A stretch of 64,000 bases of DNA from Dioscorea cayenensis subsp. rotundata (lineage: Eukaryota; Streptophyta; Magnoliopsida; Dioscoreales; Dioscoreaceae): assembly GCF_009730915.1 (NCBI RefSeq), contig NW_024086766.1, forward strand, positions 124,001-188,000, given 5' to 3'. Positions within the stretch are counted from its first letter, which is position 1. Every line of letters starts with the position of its first letter. The position numbers and the translations under genes were made by a program. This document shows, piece after piece, positions 32,342-43,644 of the stretch. The notes below the pieces were generated by a model that made no database searches, had not been told where the DNA came from, and worked only from the letters and a program-made list of their open reading frames with translations.

Positions 32342-33258
32342 ATGCCACAAAACTGGGATTTATCTCTGATGTTTTATATTCAAAATTACCTTGTATATTC
32401 ATAAATTGATATGCATGGAGTATTGTCTTAAATTGTGGATTTTTTTTTAAAATTGCCTCGAAGAGTTGATTTTATACTCAGAACTGCTTGTACTATGTTA
32501 ATTTTTATTAATGAATTATGATTTATTTATTTTGGTAGCTTTTTTTGATAGCTTAAATTTGTGCCTATAATGTTAGAACTAAGGTTTTTGTTTTGTTTAG
32601 AATAGATAGTGTTGCAAGACAGATGATTAAATTTATAAAAACCAGACTTTGCACCTCCTTAACCCTTGGTTTTCTTGTTTGTTTGTCTCTTGCCCTACTT
32701 AGCAACATTTACAAGGCTTTACAAAAGAAATAGTTGTTTCTTGTTCAGAGTTTGTATTCTTCAAGAGTACTATATATAATTTGCACACTGATGGCATGTT
32801 TAAATGAAAGGAATCACTACATTTCTTTGTATACTTCTTTACTAAAGCGTTCTCCCTCTTTTGTAGGGTTTTCTTGGTCACTGTGCAGAATTTTTTTCCT
32901 GGATTGATATTTTCTTACTATTGGTGGTGGTGGTCGTCTCCATCAATTAAGGTACCATTTGTTAATGATATTTAAACTTGTTTAGCAAAATTATTATTGC
33001 TATGATGTTAATATGGATAAATTCTAACTAAAGCAATTAGGAAATAGATGCAACATGTGAGAGGACCATTTTAGATAACAAATTACACTAATAATATGAA
33101 CAACTTGTACAATGTAAACAGACAAATATAACACTATAAATATTGGTAAGTGTTTTAATTTATGGTATTTACTAATTCATTTGTCTAGGCTTAATTTGAA
33201 CAATTTATATTAATAAATAAATTTTGTGTTGTTTATTTTTAGACAGTTTTAACTAAAC

Positions 33259-36200
33259 ATGTACAAATCATGGATTACAATGCCGCGAAATTCATTTGCA
33301 TATGACCAAGGTGTTAAGAATTTTATTGAATTTGCTTTCTGGCATGGTTCAATTAATGATATGATACTCTGTCCATGTCCTATGTGTGTATTTAGTAAGC
33401 ATCTAAATCGTGACGAGGTATACGATCATCTAATTTGCAAACAATTTCCAAAAGGTTATACAATTTGGTACCTTCATGGAGAGTCCCATCCACGAGAAAC
33501 AACTAATGCTCCAGTAAACATCGAAATTGCTTCACAAAGAAATGTTGTTGTTCAAGATCCAATTATTGATATGGTAAATGATGCTTTTGGAGTACATGAA
33601 CCTATTTCTGAGGAAGGCTTTCAAACAGTAGATGAAGTGGTCAGACAAATAGATGATGACATACCAAATGTGAACCAAATTAGGAATGCAACAAACGAGC
33701 TTCATGAGTTATCTAATGATGGTCAACAACCTCTGTATGAAGGGTGTGCAAATTATTCAAAACTATTATTTATATTGAAATTGTACCACATCAAGTGTCT
33801 ATGTGGAATGAGCGATAAGGCAATGACGATGATATTGGAGTTGCTACATGATGCATTTCCGCATATAAAAATTCCAAGCTCTTTCTATGATGCGAAGAAA
33901 ACCATCACAAAGCTTGGATTGAACTATGAAAAAATACATGCATGCCCAAATAATTGCATGCTTTATTGGGGTAATGAAGAAGATGAAGATAGACAAAATT
34001 GCAAGATTTGTAATACTTCTAGGTGGAAGGAAAGGAAGGGTGGATCAGATTCCTTATCCAATGGTAATAAAGCTAGAAGGAAGATTACTGCAAAAGTGGT
34101 CAGATATTTTCCATTGAGACCTCGTTTACAAAGGTTGTTTTTATCTTCAAAGACAGCAAAGGATATGAGATGGCACAGCTTGGATGGCAACAACGATGGG
34201 CTACTAAGACATCAAAGAGATTCTGAAGCATGGAAAAGATTTGATTCAACAAATAGTTGGTTTGCAGCAAACCCTCGGAATGTGCGTCTTTCACTAGATA
34301 CTGATAGGTTTAATCCCCATGGAAATTTGAGCCAAAGTTATAGCATTTGGCCGATTATTCTCATATCATACAATATGCCACCGTGGGTGTGTATGAAACA
34401 TACATCTTTTATCATTTCAACTATAATTCCTGGTAAACATATGCCAGGAAATGATATAGATGTTTACTTACAATTCTAATAAGGGAGTTGAAAGAAGTGT
34501 GGTATGATGGCGCTAATACATATGATTCTTATGCAAATGAAATGTTCAAGCTGCATGCTGCTTTGATGTGGACAATCAGTCACTACCCTGGTTTGGGAAA
34601 TTTATCTGGGTGGATGTCTATACTGGACATGCTTGTATACATTGCAATTATGCCTCTGCTCCTTGTCACTTGCCTCATAGTAGGAAATGGTGTTTCATGG
34701 GCCATCAGCACTTTCTTCATGGTGGTCATAAATTCAAAATGAACAAGATCAAATTTAATGGAGAGCAAGAGTTACGAACTCCTTCAAAATTATTATCAGG
34801 TGAAGAAATTTTTGAGCAAGTTAAAGTCAACTCAGGGGGAAAAGAAGACGTGGTGCAAGTACTTCTACAGATAAGCGACAACAATGGAGGAAGAAAAGCA
34901 TTTTCTTTGAGCTCCCATATTGGAAACAAAATTTATTGTGTCATAATTTAGACGTGATGCATATAGAGAAGAATGTGTGCGATAATATTCTTTTCACACT
35001 GTTGAATGATAGTTCTCGCTCTATAGATCATCTCAATGCTCGTAAGGATCTAAGAGATATTGGTTGTAAACCGGACTTGTGGCCAGATGAAAATGGAAAG
35101 TTTGCTCCAGCAGTTTACACAATGAGTAAACAAGGGAAGAAGCTATTTCTAAATACTTTGAATAATATCTCTGTGCCAGATAGCTATGCAAGCAATATTT
35201 CTCGGTGCATCGATGCTACTAATCTTAAAATAGTTGGGACATTAAAAAGTCATGATAGTCACATACTATTACAATAGTTGCTTCCACTCGCTATGCGTGC
35301 AGGGGTTGATGATAAAGTATCTACGGTACTACTTGAGTTATGTTCATTTTTCAGACAAATATGTGGCAAAACATTGAATGCTATGGAATTGGATAATCTA
35401 CAAAACCAAATTGTACTAACATTGTGCGACATGGAAATGCTTTTCCCCCCTTCATTTTTCACATTGATGATACACTTGATTGTCCATTTGGTTGATGAAG
35501 CAAAACTTGGAGGTCCAGTCTATTACCGTTGGATGTATCCAATAGAAAGGTATCTAATTGTTAATAACTTTATTTATAATTAATAATAGGATCAAATCTA
35601 TGTTATATAACTATGAGTTGTGTGATGTTTTAGGTATTTGGGACTATTAAAATCATATGTTCAGCAACAAAGCAAGACCGGAGGGATCTATCAGCAGTGC
35701 TATATTGCACAAGAGGCTATTACATTTTGTTCTCGATATCTAGATGATATTGAGACATTATGGAATCGACCTAAGCGAAGTTGATGATGAATCATACTTC
35801 CCTAACACCCAAATGCTCAAATTGCGGAATTATTTTTCATATGTTGGGAAACCAGTAGGCGGTTTTACGTGGTTTACTTTATCATTCATTGAGACAACTA
35901 CAAGCGCATCGTCATGTGCTAATCAATTGTCAAGCAATTGATTCTTATATTCAGTGAGTATTATTGCTTGTGTGTTTATGCACTATTAAAGTGGATGTTG
36001 TTATTAAAATATTACTTTGAACATGATAGACAATTCAGGATTATTGCAAGAAGACAATTACGGAACCGAAGTAGAAACCCTATTGAGGTAGACAAGATGG
36101 TTCATAGAGAGTTTAGTCAGCGGTTCACAAATCGAGTAAGTATTTCTCTAGACATATACATTGAATTTTATGTGCCATAAGTCTAAATTATTTTCATTTG

Positions 36201-36909
36201 TCTTTAGATCAACCGAGATCATGAGGTGCTCCCAGATTTTGATAAGAGTTTGCTCAAAGCTCTTGCGCAATGACCAATTAAACAAGCAGAAAGATACACG
36301 ACATTCAATGTCAATGGATACAAGTTTCGTACTTTGGAACGTGACAGAGGATTAAACACACAGAATAGTGATGTTTTTGGCACATTTGGAACGAGGAGTT
36401 ATTCTAGAAATAGTGATGTTAACATGCGGTATGGAGGTGTGCCGTATTATGGAAAATTAGTTGACATCATTAATATTAATTACAATGGATTGTTTACGAT
36501 GACTTTGTTCAAGTGTGAGTGGGCCAACAGAACTCACCCTAAAGATTTAAAAACTGATAAATTAGGTTTTACTTCAATCAATTTTGCAAGATCTATACAT
36601 ACTGGGGTGACTAAAGATGAGGAGCCATACATTAAAGCTTCTGAGGCACAAATGGTATTTTATGTTGATGATCAAAAAGAAGGTGGGTGGTGCATACCAA
36701 TACACTTGAAACCTAGAGATTTGTACGATATGGGTGAGGAAAATTTAGATGGCATGGCCAATATTGAAGCTTATCCATCACAAAATTTGGAAAGTTTATT
36801 TCCCGATGAAGATATACATTTACCTTTGAGTCGAGATGATGTAGATGATCTTCATAATTTGCAATTCTCAAATACTGGGGAACAATTTGAAACTGAAAAT
36901 TATAGTTAA
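33259..36909 (+). pseudogene. CACTA transposase, TNP2 family with DUF4216 tail, frameshifted
   Basis: Starts MYKSWITMPRNSFAYDQGVK and shows the N-terminal zinc-like region (MILCPCPMCVF), then LLHDAFPHIKIPSSFYDAKK, KIHACPNNCMLYW, KVVRYFPLRPRLQRLF, WHSLDGNNDGLLRHQRDSEA and NPRNVRLSLDTDRFNPHG. The frame breaks near 34475 and continues in others: ANEMFKLHAALMWTI, CHNLDVMHIEKNVCDNIL (34936), SYASNISRC, LELCSFFRQICGKTL and YRWMYPIER (to about 35550). After a likely intron come YVQQQSKTGGIYQQCYIAQE and RHVLINCQAIDSYIQ. The last part (36270-36909) has a stop at 36270 and then DUF4216-like VNGYKFRTLERDRG, VPYYGKLVDIININYNG and FKCEWANRTHP. Stops lie at 35275 and 36270, with frameshifts at about 34475, 34870 and 35760. 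Confidence 0.93.
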
Positions 36910-37003
36910 ATAATTGATTATGTGAGGTAAATAATTGATTATTTTTTCTTTTCCTTTTACATCTTATCAACCTAATGAATTTATTATGTGAGTTATTTGC
37001 AGT

Positions 37004-38743
37004 ATGCCGAGGACAAAAAGACATATCACGACAAGTAATTCAGCAAATTCTACAGTGGATCCAACTCATTCTATGGATCTAGGTACATCTATGCCAACAC
37101 CACAGATTAATGCACAAGTTCAAGAAGTTGGTCCTCAAATTAATGCACAAGTTCAAGAAGGTGATCCTCAAATTAAATGCACAAGTTCAAGAAGGTGATC
37201 CTCAAATTAATGCACAAGTTCAAGAAGGTGGTCATGTGCATCAATTAGCAGTAGAAAGAGATGAACCTCAGCTTTTTAGGGATTGCAAAAGGAGTACAAA
37301 GAACATGGGATGTGCAAATTAGAGGTAATTAATCCATATAGCATCTTATATATATAATTTATTTGAACTTCATATATTGCATGTGGTATCGAGGTTACAT
37401 ATTAGGTTACATGCTATGAACAATAATCTCATATATAAGATGTGTTTTCATTTTATTTAAATGACAAATGGAAATGGGGAATTGAAGCGGTAAAAAATGT
37501 GAGCCATTGACGTATACTCTCTTCCACCGGGAGAGAAAGTTGTTGTGAAATGTGAGCCATTGACGTATACTCTCTTCCATGGGGTATGCTCGCTCAATTT
37601 CTAGGCCACATTGCAAGTAATTGTCAGAATTTTCCTATCGGATATGAAAAGTGGCAAAAGATCCCATAGAGCTATAAAGATCATGTCTGGAAGAATATTA
37701 TAAAGGTATCTAATGTTCTTTATAATTGCCATGTTATGGGTTATATTTTTTATTGTTACATCTCGATCGCTTTTATACTAATGTATTTATTTATTTGTAG
37801 TCAAAAACCGGAGGTAAAATGATGATGGACATAAGCGTATATATTTTTCAAAAGCTTAGCAAAATGGCTGAGACAATTGATATAACTTATATAACTTGAT
37901 TAAATGTGATCCCGATGGTCCTCGTGAAGCCAACATGGTAAGGAAACCTCCAGAGATCCCTTTGGAGCAATGGGTTGCATTTGTGGATTATAGAGCTCGA
38001 CCTGACACGAAGGTGATATCCTTCAAAAAAATTAACAGTTGTATTATTGTTTCTCTTTTAAATGTTTAAATTACACTTTGCAGGCAAAAGCTGAACAAAA
38101 TACAATAAATAGCACCCACCAGACAATGCCTCACACATTAGGTTCTAAGTCATTGCTCAACTGGAAAATGAGATGGTTATTACTTTCTTTTCTTTTGAGT
38201 AGTTTTAATTATGTTTATTAATCATGTTGCAACATTACTTACATTTTAAACAACTTGCATTCCTGGTAGGAAAAGCAACTTGGTCGCTCTGTCACTAGAG
38301 CTGAATTATTTCAGGCAAGCCATACAACATCCAATGGGTCTTTTGTAAATGAAGAAGCGAGGCATAATCATGTAAGTTTAACATTGAAACATATGACATG
38401 TTTCCTGCTTTTGTGACATATGTTTTTATGGAAAACTATATTGCTTTAATTTACAGGAAGATCTAATTATTCGAAGTCAAGGCTCATCTGAAAATGAAGC
38501 ATTTACTAGTGTTTTTGGGAAAGAACACCTAGGGTATGTTCGGGGTATGGGACTTGGAGTTGTCCCAACTCAAATATATGGATCATCTTCTAGCTCGAGT
38601 AGAAGAAATGAAGCGAGTGGGGGCACACAAGCTGAAATCAATGAGCTCAGGGACACTATGCAACTCTTAAGGCAACAAGTGCAAGAAAATGAACAACGAT
38701 TTCAGCAACAATTATCAATTCTTACCCAACAATTGGCCAACTA
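37004..38743 (+). pseudogene. CACTA second protein (Transposase_24/TNPA-like), degenerate
   Basis: Begins MPRTKRHITTSNSANS and runs into tandem QINAQVQEGDP repeats. Later segments match the plant En/Spm second-ORF style: EIPLEQWVAFVDYRARPDTK, EKQLGRSVTRAELFQASH, FGKEHLGYVRGMGLGVVPTQ, then a Ser-rich tract and a coiled coil (EINELRDTMQLLRQQVQENE, RFQQQL) to a stop at 38742-38744. Probable introns and some frame damage separate the blocks. In related elements this protein binds subterminal repeats. Confidence 0.8.
37105..37226 (+). repeat. In-frame 33 bp tandem repeats in the CACTA second ORF
   Basis: Four copies of CAAATTAATGCACAAGTTCA.., each coding a decapeptide-like QINAQVQEGDP. The third copy has gained one A (ATTAAATGC), which shifts the frame and truncates the N-terminal open frame. 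Confidence 0.9.
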
Positions 38744-40110
38744 AAATCAAAACATAGCAACCAATCAGGTTTTGTTTAAATTTCTTTGACATAGGAAAAT
38801 TTGGGGTCGCCAATTATTGGAAGACGTTCATCACAGGGTAGTCACACGGTACATTGCAACCAAATTTCAGATGAATCTACATAGGACATATGCGACAGTA
38901 AGTTAAGTAAGTCCTCATTATCTATTTTTATATTTGAAGTATGAAAGTTCACTGTATTTAATAATCAATCATATGAATTCAGTTTGGGATCCACATAAGA
39001 GGGTTTGACCCGGCTTTCAATTCGGTGAGTTCTTGATCAATCATTGAGTCCAGTTGGTGTTTTGCTATTTATTAATTTAATTTTTGGTTTGCAAGTTTTG
39101 TTGTCTGTGTTTTCAGGCCAAAGCAAAAATAGGACATCATTGAATGATGTGATGCCATGATCAACCCACTGAATTTAAAGCTGATTTGCAGTTTTTACAC
39201 TATCTTTTGTTAATCTTTGGCTTTCAAATTTTAATTCCTTGTGATGCCAGTTGTTTATCTTTTTTGTGGATTGCTCATGTTAGTTGTAGACTATATATGT
39301 AGTACTGATTTATTTTATGTTTTGCATTTCTTATGCTTTTTCAAATGGTTAATTAAGACTCAGAATTTTACATTAGTTTCTATCCTTGTTTCATCTCCCA
39401 TCTGAAAACTATGTAAGATAACAAATATGGGCAGAAGGATGTCAAAAACTTGGAGTTGTCCAAGGTGAGCATTTCTTTGTTCTTTTCCTAGTTCAGTGTT
39501 GTGACTTGTGATGCTGTTGGTTTTAAAGCTTTTCCATTTTGTTTCATGTTTTACTAGCAGCTTACATATCAAGGTGGAATCTTTTCAGCCTTTGTGTTCT
39601 ATTGAGTTGAATTTCATGTTTTTTCTTGCAGGATATGCTATTTTGATAAAGCTTTTTTGATGCTATGATTCAGGGCAGTATGGGTCTGTTATTGGTAAGA
39701 AAATTGCATTAAACAACTATTATACTCCACCATAAACACCGGTTGATAGATTAATATATTAAGTTTTCAATTTGCCTTGGTTTTGTTAGTAGTTCAGGGC
39801 AATGCCCATACTTGTTAGTATTATTCATGTTATTATATTGAACGAGTTTGGGCTTTGGGATACATGAAAGGCTCAGGAAGGTGAAATGTAGCATAGGTTA
39901 TTTACTTTCTTTGTCTCGTCTTGCTTGTAAATATAGAATTATTAATATGTTGCATGCCATGGTTGTTAATTACTCGACAAAATGAGATTCTTGATCTCTT
40001 TAAGTTTATGGGCATATCTATGTCTTCCATAATTCAGACCTGAATTAAAATCTAGTACTTGTAGAAAATTTTTTGTAATGCTCAACTTTGGTGACAATTG
40101 TACTCCATAG

Positions 40111-40670
40111 AGTTGTAATTGGATATGATGAAGGGATTGTCCTAATAAAACTTGGTCGTGAAGTACCTGTTGCTAGTATGGACAGCAGTGGAAAAATCAT
40201 ACGGGCAAAGCATAATGAAATCCAAGCAGTGAATATTAAGACAGTTGGTGCTGATTTTGAGGTTGTTTATGCTAAAACATCACTAGGAAAGTTCATTTAT
40301 TTTATGTTGGAGTTGAAATGAAATTTTGAATTTTCCATTTTTGTCAGGTCACAGACGGTGAAAGATTGCCTTTGGCTGTGAAAGAGTTGGGAAGTTACGA
40401 TCTTTATCCACAAGTATGTTTATATGTTAAGGATGTATAATGAATAGATCCTTTATTAATCCATTGTTTCCTTTTGTTTTGGATGCTGCCACCTTAAATT
40501 TTTTTTTTCCTTTGAAGTTTAATGGTTCTTGCAATTCCACTGTTCTGTTTTCATTATGAACAATAATTGGTATATTTGTTTTTAATGTTCAGAGCTTAAA
40601 GCATAATCCCAATGGAAGATTTGTTGTTGTTTGCGGAGATGGTGAGTATATTATATATACAGCTTTAGCT
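40111..40670 (+). pseudogene. Captured exons of coatomer beta' subunit (beta'-COP) inside the CACTA
   Basis: Three exons with intact GT..AG junctions encode a consecutive stretch of the beta'-COP WD-repeat protein: 40111-40261 (VVIGYDEGIVLIKLGREVPV, ASMDSSGKII, RAKHNEIQAVNIKTVGADFE), 40348-40413 (VTDGERLPLAVKELGSYDLY, PQ) and 40593 to about 40670 ([26 protein letters not shown]). The host protein is part of the COPI coat in Golgi-to-ER transport. Introns are kept, so the copy came from genomic DNA. It starts and stops mid-protein and is a fragment. Confidence 0.9.
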
Positions 40671-41087
40671 TCGAGCTTTGTGTAGTGATTGGTTCTTGTT
40701 CTAGGTGGTCATCCTCTCCATTTTCTTGTTATATATACTGTTTATGCGTTGTTTCGTTCTGCATTGCTTATTCTAGGGTTTCAGTGTTTGATACTGGTTC
40801 GTGGATTTCTTTCTTTCAAGTGATTTTTAGGGGATAAGTAGAAATGAAAAAGAAAAAATCAATTTTGGTTAAATTTGCAAACTTTGATTTTTATGAATGC
40901 CAGAGAATGTCTCCCTTATGATCGATTTTGTGTTTGTAGGATGTGATACATGCTTGCTTTGGATAAATTCTTGGGAGACCTCGTCTACTGTTTGAAAATG
41001 GTATTGTTTTTATCTATTGTCGAATTGAAAGAGCCTTATATGCCTCCTTTATGGTTATTGTATTATTACCGCTTGTTTCCTGAATAG

Positions 41088-42451
41088 GTCAAAGAAGAAA
41101 ATTGCTCTGATAGCAATGTATGTTCAAATGCCGAAGCGATCAATCAAAATTTGATTAAGGATGAGCTATTGGATTTGAAGCCAGCTCTGGAAACAGAGGT
41201 GAAGGCCTTAGTTTAAGTTTGCATTTCATACTTTTACTTAAAACGCTAGTCGGTATCATTCTTTGTGCAATAAGTATACATAGGTACAACTTTTTTAATG
41301 ATGCTAGTGATGGTTTTGTGTTGCCAGTGTGGTTTAAAACATGACATCTTATAAAACAAAATGTATGACTTGTTGATTAAGCGAAAAATAAAATATTTGG
41401 TTTACAAGTTAGGTTAGCTGTAATGCTCCACTGTTATAGTCTCCTCATAGATGGCTAGTTTTCCAACTGATTATTTTCATGCATCACAATTGTCATGTGA
41501 TGTATCACTTCCTTCTGTCAAATTTGACTGCTTTGCTTTGCTTTTAGTCAAGTTAAGGATGATTGATTATTGATTATCAGTTATAGAATGCATTGGTGAA
41601 TTTGTGTGTGAATCAAATGGTTGATGTGATCTATGTTGAACAATTTACCTTGCTGCTGCAGTTTAGCCTAGGTTTTTCTTGACCATATATTCATCATTAT
41701 ATGACTACAGGTATGTTTAATTCCTTTATCAGCTGGTGTATATCATTCTCTTCATAATTACTTGGTGCATTTTGGTTTGTCTGTTTGATGTACAGAAGTC
41801 AAATAAATGAATTAGTCTACTCTAGCACAAATGCTCATGCCCATGCTTGGCAAAACTAAGATTTGTTTTTTAGCAGGCCCACTTCAAATGCATGCTATAT
41901 CTATCTTCTGCTTAATTACTTATTTCAGTTTTTTTTATTGTAGATAATTCATTCAAGTTCATCAAGTGGTCATTTGAAATCATATTTTGTTGGAATGGGA
42001 TTTTCACCATCCCTTGTTGATAAAGTAATCAAGGAACATGGTAAGCATATATGCAATCCTTGTGGATGTGTTCCACTTTTTAATATGTATGCACTTATTT
42101 CAACTATTTATTCTTGATTATTGATCAACATGCATGTTTTCTTGAACTCAGGTGAAGATGATGCTAACCTGCTATTGGAAACTCTCTTTACATATTCTGT
42201 GAGTGGTTATTTCTGCATATTTATATGATGTTTCTTATCTAAATAAAACAATAAGGACCTTCTTGTTTATTGTGCCTCCAAGTAATATATTTTGTCTTGT
42301 ACTTAACGCTTGGATAATTTTCTGGCTGACTTAGGCTCTTGAGAAGTCCAGTAGTCCCAAAGCTTCAGATTCTAAGGATGGATTATCTGGTTCTGACAAC
42401 GAAGGGAGTCATTCACCTCTTAACCTTACTTCGGATGATGAAGAAATGGAG
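41088..42451 (+). pseudogene. Captured exons of a DRM-type DNA methyltransferase, UBA region, inside the CACTA
   Basis: Four exons with GT..AG junctions and continuous phase: 41088-41198 (VKEENCSDSNVCSNAEAINQ, ..LKPALETE), 41944-42040 (IIHSSSSSGHLKSYFVGMGF, SPSLVDKVIKEH), 42152-42198 (GEDDANLLLETLFTYS) and 42335-42451 (ALEKSSSPKASDSKDGLSGS, ..TSDDEEME). MGF..SLVDKVI..HGEDDANLLLETL is a UBA domain in the style of plant DRM2/DRM3 de novo methyltransferases, which act in RNA-directed DNA methylation. The catalytic domain is absent. The UBA assignment is firm; DRM is my best reading of the flanks from memory. Confidence 0.7.
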
Positions 42452-42600
42452 GTATATCTTTATCAATTCATTTTCCTTGTAAACACAACTTCTACTTGTC
42501 TAGAATCACATGTGTAGGGTCTATTCTGCTATTCACATCATCAATTCTAGAGTGTGGAAATTTTGTTTTGTTGGATTTTCCATAATTCCATGCCATATTG

Positions 42601-42620
42601 TGTGTGTGTGTGTGTGTGTG
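42601..42620. repeat. (TG)n microsatellite
   Basis: About ten TG dinucleotides followed by a T run. Confidence 0.9.
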
Positions 42621-43019
42621 TTTTTTTGGAAGGTTGGTGGTTGGGTGACTGAATATGGTAATTAAGACATTTTCTACTGTGAGAGGGTGCTATGGTTACT
42701 TATGCACAGCCTGAAAGAGCACTGCAACTATTTGCTTCCTTTGTTCATGGACAGAGACTGCGGCCAAACACAACACACCCTTCAATTTATGATTGATGAG
42801 TCTTGTTCTCAAATTTGTTTATAAACAATTGTCTAGCTTGTGATTATTATAATATGTTTGCAGCTTAGAGAGAAAACAAATTTGTAAATTTGACTTAATT
42901 ATTAATGAGTTATAAATAAATTTTTTATAATTTTTAAATATTAATTGAATGAGTTCAATGCACAGGATTCATATATATATATATATATATAAAATAGTCA
43001 AAATATCAAATAAAAAATA

Positions 43020-43316
43020 AAAAAGAATTTTAAAAAAATCAAACCCACGGCGGTTTACGCATGAACTGCCGCCACTTTCTTCGAGTTCCTCTGTCTCGAT
43101 CTCTTAATAATTTAACGGCCGTTATATAACCGCCGAGAATTCTCGTACGCATTTCACGGCCATTGTTCCGGCCGTTCTATAAAACCTCCATGAATTACGC
43201 TCCCGACATTCATATACGCGGCAGCGTTGCAACTGGCATTGGTTTCATTTAGCGGCGGTTATAACCGCCGCTAAATGATTTTAAAACCGCCCCAAAAAAC
43301 ATGATTTCTTGTAGTG
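43020..43316. repeat. CACTA 3' subterminal palindromic repeats
   Basis: Contains CGGCGG, AACGGCCGTT, AACCGCCG, CACGGCC..GGCCGT and GGCGGTTATAACCGCC (a perfect palindrome at about 43254-43269) within 250 bases. Related strings GGGCGGTTTACACGG and ACGGCCGGTG occur near the 5' end (31021-31065). Confidence 0.85.
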
Positions 43317-43644
43317 TTAGAACCTAAAATAAATAATTTTATAATCATGTTTGGATATATTTTATTATTATTTAGAAATTATTTAAACTGAATTAAACTA
43401 TTTATTGGAATTAGATATGGACAAATATCTTATCAAAAGGAAGACAATTTTGGTGGAATCATCTGGTGTCAACACTGGTGACTCTCAACCTTGTGCAAAG
43501 AAATATCATGTTGAATTAAATTTAGACAATCTTCCTTCAGATCCTGGATTGCGAAAAAAATTTCGGACTATCACCCTAATGAGAGAGACAAGGTTAGAAG
43601 GGCTTATTTACAAAAAGGTCCATGCCAACCTCACACATTATTTT
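43317..43644 (+). pseudogene. hAT transposase N-terminus (TTF-type zinc finger), truncated
   Basis: After an acceptor at TTGGAATTAG the reading is MDKYLIKRKTILVESSGVNT, LDNLPSDPGLRKKF, then one frame over DYHPNERDKVRRAYLQKGPC, QPHT. LPSDPGLR..YHPN..D.VRRAYLQKGPCQP is the diagnostic start of TTF/zf-MYM hAT proteins. It is cut at about 43642, where gypsy RNase H sequence begins, so zinc-binding and catalytic parts are missing. Confidence 0.88.

Larger units (their letters stand above)
30950..43316 (+). mobile_element. CACTA (En/Spm) transposon, complete, 12.4 kb, with captured host exons
   Basis: Termini are perfect 15 bp inverted repeats (CACTACAAGAAATCA at 30950-30964; complement at 43302-43316), flanked by the 3 bp duplication TTA (30947-30949 and 43317-43319). 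Subterminal DNA at both ends carries short palindromic G/C repeats (GGCGG/CCGCC, AACGGCC/GGCCGTT) typical of transposase-binding regions. It encodes a TNP2-type transposase, a DUF4216-like C-terminal part and a Transposase_24-like second protein, then about 3 kb with exons copied from two host genes. Both transposon genes contain frameshifts, so mobility would need enzymes from elsewhere. Confidence 0.97.
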
